Source: JALYUA01 sp038229875
GTDB lineage: Bacteria; Acidobacteriota; Thermoanaerobaculia; UBA5066; Gp7-AA6
DNA length: 64,000 nt
Assembly: GCA_038229875.1 (NCBI GenBank)
Contig: JBBROA010000002.1
Span: forward strand, 1-64,000
Reading direction: 5' to 3'
Part shown: positions 37,286-45,956 of the stretch, one piece after another
Numbering within the stretch: the stretch's first letter is position 1
Layout: each line of letters begins with the position of its first letter
Made by a program: the position numbers and the translations under genes
Notes under the pieces: generated by a model
Databases searched by the model: none
What the model was told of the DNA's origin: nothing
The model's input: the letters and a program-made list of their open reading frames with translations, nothing else

Positions 37286-37316
37286 TCGGGTGGGAACAGG
37301 GGGCGAAGGAGGACCA

Positions 37317-38654
37317 ATGTCGAAAAAGAACAAAAACGGTCTGACCCGCCGGCAGTTCGTGAAGGTGACGGGAACGGGGGCGCTCGCCGCAGGGGTCGGC
37401 GCCAACTTCCTGTTCCCGGCGCGCGCTGCGGCGCAGCAGAAGACGCTTCGCATCATCCAGTGGAGCCATTTCGTTCCGGGCTACGACAAGTGGTTCGACA
37501 ACACGTACACGAAGGAATGGGGCGCGAAGAACAACACGAACGTCGTCGTGGACCACATTGCGATCGGGGAGATCAACGCCCGCGCGGCCGCGGAGGTCTC
37601 GGCGAAGAAGGGTCATGACCTGTTCATGTTCCTCTCCCCTCCCGCGGCTTACGAAAAGCAGGTCATCGACCACTCCGAGATCTACCAGACCGTCGAAAAG
37701 AAGCACGGCAAAAAGATCGATCTCGCGCACAAATCGACCTACAACCCGAAGACGAAGAAATACTTCGCGTTCTCGGACTCCTATGTGCCCGACCCGGGCA
37801 ATTACCGGAAGGATCTCTGGGAAAAAGTCGGATACCCGAACGGGCCCGACACCTGGGAAGACCTCCGCATCGGCGGCAAGAAGATCAAGGACAGCGTCGG
37901 AAACCCGGTCGGAATCGGGCTCTCGCAGGAGCTCGACACCAACATGGCCGTTCGGGCGCTTCTCTGGTCCTACGGCGGGTCCGAGCAGGACGAGAACGGC
38001 AATGTCACGATCAATTCGAAGCAGACCGTGGAAGCCCTCAAGTACATGCGCGCGATGTTCAAGGAGTGCATGACCCCCGAGGTGTTCACCTGGGATCCCT
38101 CCTCGAACAACCGGGGCATCCTGGCCGGCAAGCTGTCGTTCGTCGCCAACGCGATCTCGGTGACGCGCACCGCGGAGAAGGACAACCCGGAGATGTCGAA
38201 GAACATCCAGGTGGCCCCGGCCTTGAAGGGCCCGGTCCGCCGGATCGCGGCGGAGCACGTCATGGACTGCTACGCGATCTGGAACTTTGCCGAGAACCAG
38301 GAGGGCGCCAAGCAGTTCTTAGTCGACTACATCGACAACTTCGGCGCGGCGTTCAAGGCGAGCGAGTTCTACAACTTTCCCTCGTTTCCGAGCACGGTCC
38401 CCGACATCAAGGCGCAGCTCGCGAACGATCCGAAGGGCGTTCCGAACGACAAGTACAAGGTCCTGTCCAACGTCCTCGAATGGGCGACCAACGTGGGATA
38501 CCCGGGGTACGCGACCGCCGGAATCGACGAGGTCTTCAACACCTTCGTTCTGCCGACCATGTTCGCCCGCGCGGCGCGCGAAGAGGTCACGCCGGAGGAG
38601 GCCGTGAAGACCGCGGAAGCGGAGATCAAGCGCATCTTCGCCAAATGGAAGTAA
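37317..38654 (+). CDS. ABC importer solute-binding protein, family 1 (importer 1)
   Basis: The 445-residue periplasmic protein carries a twin-arginine signal (LTRRQFVKVTG then a hydrophobic stretch ending PARAAAQQ), so it is probably exported folded. The mature part is a two-lobed CUT1-type binding protein, as for sugars and related solutes. The strong ribosome binding site (AAGGAGG) suits high expression. It is followed by ATPase and two permease genes in one operon. It is clearly related to the binding protein at 56782-58086 (shared HFVPxYDKxFD and KDNPxxxKN). The ligand is unknown. Confidence 0.88.
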   Translation: MSKKNKNGLTRRQFVKVTGTGALAAGVGANFLFPARAAAQQKTLRIIQWSHFVPGYDKWFDNTYTKEWGAKNNTNVVVDHIAIGEINARAAAEVSAKKGHDLFMFLSPPAAYEKQVIDHSEIYQTVEKKHGKKIDLAHKSTYNPKTKKYFAFSDSYVPDPGNYRKDLWEKVGYPNGPDTWEDLRIGGKKIKDSVGNPVGIGLSQELDTNMAVRALLWSYGGSEQDENGNVTINSKQTVEALKYMRAMFKECMTPEVFTWDPSSNNRGILAGKLSFVANAISVTRTAEKDNPEMSKNIQVAPALKGPVRRIAAEHVMDCYAIWNFAENQEGAKQFLVDYIDNFGAAFKASEFYNFPSFPSTVPDIKAQLANDPKGVPNDKYKVLSNVLEWATNVGYPGYATAGIDEVFNTFVLPTMFARAAREEVTPEEAVKTAEAEIKRIFAKWK

Positions 38655-38675
38655 GAAGGTAAGCTCACCCGCGCC

Positions 38676-39758
38676 ATGGCCATAGTCCAGACGCGGGCAC
38701 TCACCAAAGTCTTCAAAAAGGGCGAGCTCGGCGCCGTGAACAGCGTGGACCTGGAGAGCCGGGAGGGCGAGTTCCTCGTCCTCCTCGGCCCGTCCGGGTC
38801 CGGTAAAACGACCCTTCTCCGGATGATAGCGGGGCTCGAGGAGCCCACGTCCGGCGAGATCCTGATCGGCGGCCGCGTCGTCAACGACATGACGCCGCGC
38901 GAGCGCCGGATCGCGATGGTCTTCCAGAGCTACGCGCTCTATCCCCACCTGACCGTGCTCGGCAACATCGTCTTCCCTCTGAAGGCGCAGGGCATGGAAA
39001 AAGGAGAGCGCCAGAAGAAGGCCGAGTGGGCCGCGGGCCTTCTCGGGATCGGGCAGCTCCTCCATAGAAAGCCGCGGGAGCTTTCGGGCGGCGAGCGCCA
39101 GCGTGTCGCGCTCGCGCGGGCGATCGTGCGGGAGCCCTCGCTCTTCCTGCTCGACGAGCCGCTCTCGAATCTCGACGCGAAGCTGCGAGCCTCGGCGCGG
39201 ACGGAGCTCGAGCAGTTCCAGCGACGCGTCGCCACCACGACCATCTACGTGACGCACGACCAGGTCGAAGCCATGGCGATGGGCGACCGCATCGTCGTCA
39301 TGAACAAGGGACTGGTCCGACAGATCGGCACGCCGGCCGAGGTCTACGACGAGCCGGCGGACACCTTCGTCGCCACCTTCCTGGGTTCGCCGCCGATGAA
39401 CCTGATCGACCTCGGAGAGGTGACGGTTGGATTTCGGCCCGAGCACTTCTTCCCGGTGACCCATCTCGCGGGACAGGCCGCGGTGCCTGCCGATATGCGC
39501 GCGGACGCGCGCGTGGGCCCCTACGTTCCCCTGAAGTTCCGGCTGAGCCACGAGGAATACCTGGGCGCGGAGAGGATCCTCTACGGCCAGCTCGAGGGCG
39601 GGAAGTTCGACGGTAAGCCCGCCGTGTCGCGAATGTCGTCGACGCACGGCGCGGTCTACGAAAGCGGATCGGTGCACGCGTTCGCCGTCCGGCAGGAGGA
39701 TCTCAAGTTCTTCGACCGGGAGAAGGGCACCCGGACCGAACCCGTCCCGCTTTCATGA
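38676..39758 (+). CDS. ABC importer ATPase, MalK/UgpC type (importer 1)
   Basis: The 360-residue protein has Walker A GPSGSGKTT, signature LSGGERQRVALARA, Walker B LFLLDEPLSNLD and the H-loop YVTHDQVEA, followed by a C-terminal regulatory OB-fold domain (VTVGFRPEHFF). It energises the permeases encoded just downstream. The stop overlaps the next start by 4 nt (ATGA). Confidence 0.92.
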   Translation: MAIVQTRALTKVFKKGELGAVNSVDLESREGEFLVLLGPSGSGKTTLLRMIAGLEEPTSGEILIGGRVVNDMTPRERRIAMVFQSYALYPHLTVLGNIVFPLKAQGMEKGERQKKAEWAAGLLGIGQLLHRKPRELSGGERQRVALARAIVREPSLFLLDEPLSNLDAKLRASARTELEQFQRRVATTTIYVTHDQVEAMAMGDRIVVMNKGLVRQIGTPAEVYDEPADTFVATFLGSPPMNLIDLGEVTVGFRPEHFFPVTHLAGQAAVPADMRADARVGPYVPLKFRLSHEEYLGAERILYGQLEGGKFDGKPAVSRMSSTHGAVYESGSVHAFAVRQEDLKFFDREKGTRTEPVPLS

Positions 39759-40642
39759 GCGCTCTCGGGCGGCAGCGCTGGCTCGGGCCGGCCATGTTCC
39801 TCCTGGCCATCCTCTACGTGGTGGCGCTCGTTGGAGTTCCGTTCGTGCTCGCCTTTCTCTACAGCGTCGGCGACGTCAAGGTCGGCAGCGTCGGCTACCA
39901 CTTCGTCGGCCTCGCGAACTTCAAGTCCGTCCTGCAGAACCCGACCTTCCTGCGCTCGCTGAGAAACTCCTTCGTCTTCACGATCTCTTCGCAGGTGCTC
40001 GTGCTCCTGGGAGCCAACATCCTCGCGATGGCGTTGAAAAACGTTTTCCCCGGGCGGCGCTTCGTCCGATTCCTGATCCTCCTCCCTTGGGTCGCCCCCG
40101 TTTCGATCGGCTCGATCGGCTGGAAGTGGATTCTCGATTCTCTCTACAGCGTCATCAACTGGGTGCTCATCCGGTTCCACCTCGCCAACGAGTTTTCGCC
40201 GCCAATGTATCTCGGCGAACCGAAGCTCGCCATGATCTCGGTCATCCTCGTGCACACGTGGCACATGCTCCCCTTCGCGACGGTGATCATCCTGGCGGGG
40301 TGGACCGCCATTCCGAAGGACATCCCGGAGGCGGCCGAGGTCGACGGGGCGAAGTTCTTCCGGAAGCTGTTCCAGATCGAGCTGCCGATGATGCTGCCGA
40401 TCATCAACGTCGCGGTGCTCTTCGGCGTGATTTTCACGTTCACCGACATGACCGTGGTGTACATCCTGACCCGCGGGGGACCTTACGACACGACACAGGT
40501 TCTTCCGTCGCAGGCGTTCTTCACCGGGATCCTCGGAGGCGACCTCGCGGAGGGCGCGGCCATTTCTCTCTTCCTCGTTCCGCTGCTCGTGCTCGTTGCG
40601 TGGCTGATGCTGCGCTCGGCGCACCGCGCGGAAGTGACGTAG
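39755..40642 (+). CDS. ABC importer permease, MalF type (importer 1)
   Basis: The 295-residue inner-membrane protein has six spans and the EAA coupling loop IPEAAEVDGAKFFRKLFQIELP (core EAAEVDGAKFFRKL), which contacts the ATPase. It has no large periplasmic loop, unlike its paralogue in importer 2 at 59279-60616. It overlaps the ATPase gene start-to-stop. Confidence 0.92.
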   Translation: MSALGRQRWLGPAMFLLAILYVVALVGVPFVLAFLYSVGDVKVGSVGYHFVGLANFKSVLQNPTFLRSLRNSFVFTISSQVLVLLGANILAMALKNVFPGRRFVRFLILLPWVAPVSIGSIGWKWILDSLYSVINWVLIRFHLANEFSPPMYLGEPKLAMISVILVHTWHMLPFATVIILAGWTAIPKDIPEAAEVDGAKFFRKLFQIELPMMLPIINVAVLFGVIFTFTDMTVVYILTRGGPYDTTQVLPSQAFFTGILGGDLAEGAAISLFLVPLLVLVAWLMLRSAHRAEVT

Positions 40643-40652
40643 GCAGGAATTC

Positions 40653-41504
40653 ATGGCGATTGGTCTGAAGGCGCGGAAAGGGTTCGGCCGGGTCGTCCAC
40701 GTCCTAGTGCTGCTGTTCTTCTCGGTCGCGCTCGGATTCCCCTTCTACTGGATGGTGATCACGAGCTTCAAGCAGAACCCGGACCTTTACAACCTGAAGA
40801 ACAACCCGTTCATTTTCAGCATGAAGCCGACGCTCGATCACATAACGTTCCTGTTCCGGGAGACCCTGTTTCTCCGCTGGTTCGGCAACACGCTTTTCGC
40901 GGGGTTCTGCGTCGTCGTCATCACCCTTCTCCTCGCGGTCCCCGCCGCGTATGCGCTGACGAGGCTGACCGGACGCTGGGGCGGAAACGTCGGCATCGCG
41001 ATCTTCCTGACCTATCTCGTCCCTCCGACGCTGCTCTTCATTCCCCTCTCCAGGATCGTCGCCCTCCTCGGGCTGCAGGACACACTCTGGTCGATCATCG
41101 TCGTGTACCCGAGCTTCACCATTCCTTTCTCGATCTGGCTCCTGATGGGGTTCTTCAAGTCGATCCCGCGCGAGCTGGAAGACGCCGCCATGGTGGACGG
41201 CCTGACACGCTTCCAGGCGTTCATCAAGCTCGTGATCCCGATCTCCGTGTCCGGAATCCTCACGGTCGTGATCTTCACCTTCACGCTGGTGACGCAGGAG
41301 TTCGTCTACGCGCTGACGTTCATCTCCTCGGCGTCGCATCAGACCGTCGGGGTCGGCGTACCGATCTATCTCGTCCGCGGCGACGTGTATTACTGGGGGT
41401 CGCTGATGGCGGCGTGCCTCATCTCGGCGCTTCCGATCGGTATTCTGTACAACCTGTTCCTCGACCGCTTCATCGCGGGGTTCACCGTGGGGTCGGTGAA
41501 GTAG
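40653..41504 (+). CDS. ABC importer permease, MalG type (importer 1)
   Basis: The 283-residue inner-membrane protein has six spans and the EAA-type loop LEDAAMVDGLTRFQAFIKLVIP (core LEDAAMVDGLTR). It completes importer 1, 10 bp after the MalF-type gene. It is close in sequence to the importer 2 MalG-type permease but lacks that protein's roughly 85-residue insertion. Confidence 0.92.
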   Translation: MAIGLKARKGFGRVVHVLVLLFFSVALGFPFYWMVITSFKQNPDLYNLKNNPFIFSMKPTLDHITFLFRETLFLRWFGNTLFAGFCVVVITLLLAVPAAYALTRLTGRWGGNVGIAIFLTYLVPPTLLFIPLSRIVALLGLQDTLWSIIVVYPSFTIPFSIWLLMGFFKSIPRELEDAAMVDGLTRFQAFIKLVIPISVSGILTVVIFTFTLVTQEFVYALTFISSASHQTVGVGVPIYLVRGDVYYWGSLMAACLISALPIGILYNLFLDRFIAGFTVGSVK

Positions 41505-41592
41505 GAAGTCGAGAGCTCCGCGTCGCGCGTCGAGCGTCCCGACGGAGACCGGGCGAACCGTCGGATCCGCTTCGACGATCCCAACCGCATAT

Positions 41593-41615
41593 CTGACAGC
41601 TGACAGCTGAGAGCT
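41593..41615. repeat. CAGCTGACAG-type repeat at the agmatine deiminase stop codon
   Basis: CTGACAGCTGACAGCTGAG runs into the stop codon of the minus-strand aguA gene (41614-41616). It is an inverted relative of the units at 31888-31933. Confidence 0.65.
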
Positions 41616-42636
41616 ACAGCGAAACCGGCTGCTGCCGCGTCAGGCAGTGAATCGTGCCGAGGCCCCAGACGAGGTCCCGGGCGTGGATCCCCACGACCGG
41701 CCGGTCGAAGAGCTCCCCCAGAATCCCGAGCGCGATCGGGTCGTTCGGGTCGTTGAACGTCGGCACGAGCACCGCGGCGTTCGCTATGTAGAAGTTCGCG
41801 TAGGACGCCGGGAGCCGGCGGCCGTCGAAGAAGACCGGGAAGGGCATCGGAAGATACGCGATCTCCGGACGGGTGCCGTCCTCGAGGCGGGCTCCTTCCA
41901 GGCGCTCCCGGTTCTCCTCCAGCGCACGGTGGTTTTCGTCCGCGGGATTCTCCTCCCGGCAGAGGACCACGGTGCGGGGCCCGGTGAAGCGGCAGAGGTC
42001 ATCGACGTGTCCGTGGGTGTCGTCGCCGGCGATGCCCCGGCCGAGCCAGATGACGGTGCCGGCGCCCAGCGTCTCGCGAACGACCCGCTCATAGCCGGCG
42101 CGGTCGAGGCCCGGATTACGCACCTGGACTTCCGGGTCCAGCAGACACTCCTCGGTCGTCATCAAAGTCCCCCGCCCGTTCACGTCGATCGCTCCGCCTT
42201 CGAGCACGACGTCGCTTCCCTCCGCGGCCGCGGGCAGAAGAGGCATCTCCAGCGCGCGGGCGACGCGCTCCGGGACGCGGTCGTCGCACTTCCAGTCGGG
42301 ATACTTTGCCCAACCATTGAAGCGGAAATGTCGGATCGCGATCTCCGAACCGCGCCGCACGAACGCCGGGCCCGAGTCCCGGGTCCATCCCCTGTCCGTC
42401 GGCATCCGGAAGAATTCGACCTTCGACAGGTCGAGTCCGGACCGCCGCATGACCCGACGAGCGCGCGCTTCGTGCGCGGAGGACTCGACGAGCACCCGCA
42501 GGATTTCCCCGGGGAGGATCCAGCGGGAGATCTCCGCGTACGCCCAGGGAATCGGACCGAAACGGCCCGGCCAGTCCGACGTGTTGTGCGGCCAGCCGAT
42601 CCACGTCGCCTCGTGCGGCTCCCACTCGGCCGGCAT
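41614..42636 (-). CDS. aguA: Agmatine deiminase
   Basis: The 340-residue guanidino-group-modifying enzyme converts agmatine to N-carbamoylputrescine and ammonia. Family marks are MPAEWEPHEATWIGWP, WTRDSGPAFV, LEGGAIDVNGRG, GDDTHGHVDDLCRF and the catalytic cysteine in GTIHCLTRQQP near the C-terminus. It lies 38 bp downstream of aguB on the same strand, so the two steps are co-expressed. Confidence 0.93.
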   Translation of the reverse strand: MPAEWEPHEATWIGWPHNTSDWPGRFGPIPWAYAEISRWILPGEILRVLVESSAHEARARRVMRRSGLDLSKVEFFRMPTDRGWTRDSGPAFVRRGSEIAIRHFRFNGWAKYPDWKCDDRVPERVARALEMPLLPAAAEGSDVVLEGGAIDVNGRGTLMTTEECLLDPEVQVRNPGLDRAGYERVVRETLGAGTVIWLGRGIAGDDTHGHVDDLCRFTGPRTVVLCREENPADENHRALEENRERLEGARLEDGTRPEIAYLPMPFPVFFDGRRLPASYANFYIANAAVLVPTFNDPNDPIALGILGELFDRPVVGIHARDLVWGLGTIHCLTRQQPVSL

Positions 42637-42674
42637 CGCGAAGGCGCCGGCGGCGGAGCGGCGGCGGGAAGCTC

Positions 42675-43604
42675 TCAGCGGCGGTCGCCCCAGGATTCGC
42701 CCGCGAGGAAGCGCGACGTGATTCCGCCGTACGCGTCGATGCGGCGGTCGCGCAGAAACGGCCAGTTGCGGCGCACGTCTTCGATCCGTGCCGGGTTCAC
42801 CTCCGCCATCAGGATTTCCTCACGATCCGCGGACGCCTGAGCGACGATCACTCCCTGAGGGTCCGCGATGAACGAGTTGCCCCAGAACTCGATTCCGGCG
42901 CCACCGCCCTCCGGGATCTCGTGGCCGACCCGGTTGGCGGCACCGACATAGAGGCCGTTAGCGATCGCGTGCCCTCTCTGGACGGTGCGCCAGGCGTCGA
43001 GCTGGGCGGCGCCCTGTTCGGCCTTCTCGTGCGGATGCCAGCCGATGGCGGTCGGATAGAAGAGCACGTCCGCTCCCTGGAGCGCCGCCATTCGCGCGCC
43101 CTCCGGATACCACTGGTCCCAGCAGATCAGGGTCGAGATGCGGCCGGGGCCGACGTCGAAAGCGGGAAATCCGAGGTCCCCCGGCGTGAAGTAGAACTTC
43201 TCGTAGTACGCCGGATCGTCCGGGATGTGCATCTTCCGGTAGACGCCGGCGATCGAGCCGTCGGGCGCGATGATTGCCGCGCTGTTGTGGTACAGCCCCG
43301 CGGCCCGGCGCTCGAAAACGGGCGCCACGATGGCGACGTGCCCGCGCCGCGCCGCCTCGGAGAGTCGCGCCGTCGTGGGGCCCGGAAGGGGCTCCGCGAG
43401 GTCGAAAGTCGCGGCATCTTCTTTCTGGCAGAAGTACCTGGACCGGAAGAGCTCCGGAAGGCACACGACGGCGGCGCCCTGGCGCGCGGCCTCTTCAACC
43501 TTGAGAGCGCCCCGCTCGAGGTTCTCGTCCGGATCGGGCCCGCACGCCATCTGAACGAGCGCGATGCGGTAAGGCTTCTTCGCCGGGACGGCGGTCGTGG
43601 TCAC
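42675..43604 (-). CDS. aguB: N-carbamoylputrescine amidase
   Basis: The 309-residue nitrilase-superfamily enzyme releases putrescine, CO2 and ammonia. The Glu-Lys-Cys triad lies in CLPELFRSRYF, YRKMHIPDDP and LICWDQWYPEGAR, and the AguB-typical IGWHPHEK follows. It starts at GTG behind a TAGTAT hexamer. With aguA it completes agmatine-to-putrescine conversion. No arginine decarboxylase is in the window. Confidence 0.93.
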   Translation of the reverse strand: MTTTAVPAKKPYRIALVQMACGPDPDENLERGALKVEEAARQGAAVVCLPELFRSRYFCQKEDAATFDLAEPLPGPTTARLSEAARRGHVAIVAPVFERRAAGLYHNSAAIIAPDGSIAGVYRKMHIPDDPAYYEKFYFTPGDLGFPAFDVGPGRISTLICWDQWYPEGARMAALQGADVLFYPTAIGWHPHEKAEQGAAQLDAWRTVQRGHAIANGLYVGAANRVGHEIPEGGGAGIEFWGNSFIADPQGVIVAQASADREEILMAEVNPARIEDVRRNWPFLRDRRIDAYGGITSRFLAGESWGDRR

Positions 43605-43610
43605 GACCGA

Positions 43611-43616
43611 ATACTA
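43611..43616 (-). promoter_or_regulatory. -10 box for aguBA
   Basis: TAGTAT on the minus strand ends 6 nt before the GTG at 43604, predicting a leaderless transcript separate from the thr operon upstream. Confidence 0.45.
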
Positions 43617-43650
43617 CCGTCGCATCCGCCACGGCGGGCATGGCGCGCCA

Positions 43651-43697
43651 CCTCCCTCCCCGCGCCCGGGGAGACGAGCGGGGTGAGGGGGCTCGGC
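43651..43697 (-). repeat. Partial structured repeat, copy D (left module only)
   Basis: Read on the minus strand it begins CCCCCTCACCCCG and matches the first 45 bp of copy A, including the stem CTCCCCG/CGGGGAG (43656-43662, 43667-43673) and the GGGAGGTGGC that follows. It lies between thrC and aguB. Confidence 0.55.
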
Positions 43698-43725
43698 CCG
43701 CTCAGAATGCGACAGTGAAACGGCG

Positions 43726-45021
43726 TCAGGGCGACCCCTTCATCACCCGCTCAACCTCCGCGAGCGACGGGTCGATCTCGATCGGGCGGTTCGCGCGTGC
43801 GGGAGGCGGATCCGTGTCCTGGTGGTAGCTCAGGATAGCGCCCGGGTCCTTCAGGATGTGCCCCGTGAGAACCGCCAGGACGCTCTCTCCCGGTCTGATC
43901 ACGCCCTCTCCCACCAGACGGCGCATTCCGGCAATCGAGGCCGCGCTCGCGGGCTCGCAGCCTATTCCGGCGGCATCCACTACGGCCTTCGCCTCCAGGA
44001 TCTCCGCGTCGGCGACGTCCGTCACAACCCCTCCCGTCGAGCGGATCGCGGCGACGCCGCGGTCGTGCGACGCCGGGTCGCCGATGCGGATCGCGGTCGC
44101 GACAGTCTCGGCCTTCACGGGATGCGTCGCCGCGAAGCCGTCCCGGAAGCTCCTCGCGAACGGATTTGCGCCTTCGGCCTGCACCGCCGCAAGGCGCGGG
44201 ACGCGGGAGATCAGGCCGAGATCCCGTGCTTGCGAGAGCGCCTTTCCGAAGGCGGACGTGTTTCCGAGATTGCCGGCGGGAAGCACGATCCAGTCGGGCG
44301 GCTCCCAGGAAAGCTGCTCGAGAGCTTCGAACACGATCGTCTTCTGCCCTTCGAGGCGGAAGGGGTTCACCGAGTTGACGAGATAGACACCCAGAGACTC
44401 GCTCGCCTGGACTGCCAGCGCGAGGCACGCGTCGAAATCGCCGCGGACCACCAGCGTCCGCGCGCCGTACGCGAGCGTCTGTGCGAGCTTGCCGGTCGAG
44501 ACCTGCCCCGCCGGGACGAAGACGAGCGCCGGAATCCCCGCGAGCGCCGCGTAGGCCGCGAGTGAAGCGGACGTGTTCCCCGTGGAGGCGCAGGCGACGG
44601 CCTTCGCCCCGATGCGCCGCGCGACGGTCATTCCGACCGTCATGCCGCGGTCCTTGAAGGATCCGGTGGGATTGTGTCCCTCGTGCTTGATGGAGAGCTC
44701 GGCGACGCCCGCCCAGCGGGAGATCGCAAGGCTCCGCAGCAGCGGCGTGTTCCCTTCCGGGTGCGATACGACGTCGGCATCCGCTCCGGGCAGCACGAGC
44801 TCGCGATAGCGCCAGACCCCCGAAGCATCGAGGCCCCGCCGCGTCGCGGAACGCCCCGCGAAGAGCGCGGCAAGCTCCGCGCCGCGCTCTGCCGGCGTCG
44901 CGTGGCGGACCTCGAGAAGCCCGCCGCAGGAGGGACAGCGGGGTTTCGGATACGAGATCTCGATGTCGCGGCCCTCGCGCGGGCAGAACTGCCAGCTCGG
45001 ACGGTCCGCGCCGACGGTCAC
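43726..45021 (-). CDS. thrC: Threonine synthase
   Basis: The 431-residue PLP enzyme makes threonine from O-phosphohomoserine. The PLP lysine is in NPTGSFKDRGMTVG, and the cofactor phosphate loop is in LPAGNLGNTSAFGKAL. An N-terminal knuckle (FCPREGRDIE, CPSCGG) precedes the catalytic domain, as in many bacterial short-form enzymes. It is the last gene of thrA-thrB-thrC, overlapping thrB by 4 nt. Confidence 0.94.
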   Translation of the reverse strand: MTVGADRPSWQFCPREGRDIEISYPKPRCPSCGGLLEVRHATPAERGAELAALFAGRSATRRGLDASGVWRYRELVLPGADADVVSHPEGNTPLLRSLAISRWAGVAELSIKHEGHNPTGSFKDRGMTVGMTVARRIGAKAVACASTGNTSASLAAYAALAGIPALVFVPAGQVSTGKLAQTLAYGARTLVVRGDFDACLALAVQASESLGVYLVNSVNPFRLEGQKTIVFEALEQLSWEPPDWIVLPAGNLGNTSAFGKALSQARDLGLISRVPRLAAVQAEGANPFARSFRDGFAATHPVKAETVATAIRIGDPASHDRGVAAIRSTGGVVTDVADAEILEAKAVVDAAGIGCEPASAASIAGMRRLVGEGVIRPGESVLAVLTGHILKDPGAILSYHQDTDPPPARANRPIEIDPSLAEVERVMKGSP

Positions 45022-45956
45022 GCAACCTCCGGAGACGTGAGCAGTCTCGCGCCCTCGCCGTCGACCGGCGTCACCCGCACCCGCGCGACGATTCCGCGCG
45101 CCGTGTACGCATCCCGCATCGCGGCGGAGATCCGCTCCGCGCTCTCCGGCCCGTCCGCGAAGGCGAAGGCGGCCGGGCCGCTCCCCGAGATCGAGCAGCC
45201 GAACGCCCCCGCATCGAGGGCGGCCGCCTTCGCCTCGACAAATCCCGGGAGAAGGGCCGCGCGGACGGGCTCCGCGATGCGGTCCTCGACCGAGCGCCGC
45301 AGCAGCGCGAAGTCTCCCGACGAGAGCGCGGCGACGAGAGCGCCGACGTTCGCGGCCTGCGAGATCGCGGTCTCCCGGCGGACCATATCGGGAAGCCGCG
45401 ATCTCGCCTCCCCCGTCGAAAGCCGCTGCTCGGGCTCGGCAAGAACGACCAGCAGGCCGGGCGGCCAGCGGAGCGGCACCACGTCGGGCGGATCGAGCGA
45501 CCGCACCAGGACGACGCCCCCGAAAAGCGCGGGCGCGACGTTGTCGCCGTGGCGCCCGGAGACGGCTTCTTCCGCTTCGAGACAGGGCTCGAGCAGCTCT
45601 GCGCGCGAAAGGGGAGATCCGAGAAACGCGTTGACCGCGAACGCGGCGGCGACGGCAGATGCGGCGCTGCCGCCCTGTCCACCGGATAGAGGCAGCCCCT
45701 TCAGGACGTCGAGCGTGATTCCGGTTCCGTTCGCTCCCGCTTTCCGGCGCACGGCCGCCGCCGCGATCCCGGCCGTGTTGCCCTCGGGGTCGAGCGACAG
45801 CTCGAGATGTCCGGAGGTCCGGAGGACCAGGTCCCCTCCCGGCGCGGGAAACGCCGTGACCACGTCGCCCGCTCCGGAAAGCGCCAGGCCGAGGATGTCG
45901 AGGCCCGGGCCGACGTTTGCCACGGTCCCTGGTGCGAAGGCCCGCGACACGTTCAT
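45018..45956 (-). CDS. thrB: Homoserine kinase
   Basis: The 312-residue GHMP kinase phosphorylates homoserine. Motif 1 is FAPGTVANVGPGLDILGLAL, core VANVGPGLD. The ATP loop is GLPLSGGQGGSAASA, and the C-terminal motif is GCSISGSGPAAFAF. Both ends overlap its neighbours by 4 nt, so it is translationally coupled within the threonine operon. Confidence 0.94.
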   Translation of the reverse strand: MNVSRAFAPGTVANVGPGLDILGLALSGAGDVVTAFPAPGGDLVLRTSGHLELSLDPEGNTAGIAAAAVRRKAGANGTGITLDVLKGLPLSGGQGGSAASAVAAAFAVNAFLGSPLSRAELLEPCLEAEEAVSGRHGDNVAPALFGGVVLVRSLDPPDVVPLRWPPGLLVVLAEPEQRLSTGEARSRLPDMVRRETAISQAANVGALVAALSSGDFALLRRSVEDRIAEPVRAALLPGFVEAKAAALDAGAFGCSISGSGPAAFAFADGPESAERISAAMRDAYTARGIVARVRVTPVDGEGARLLTSPEVA

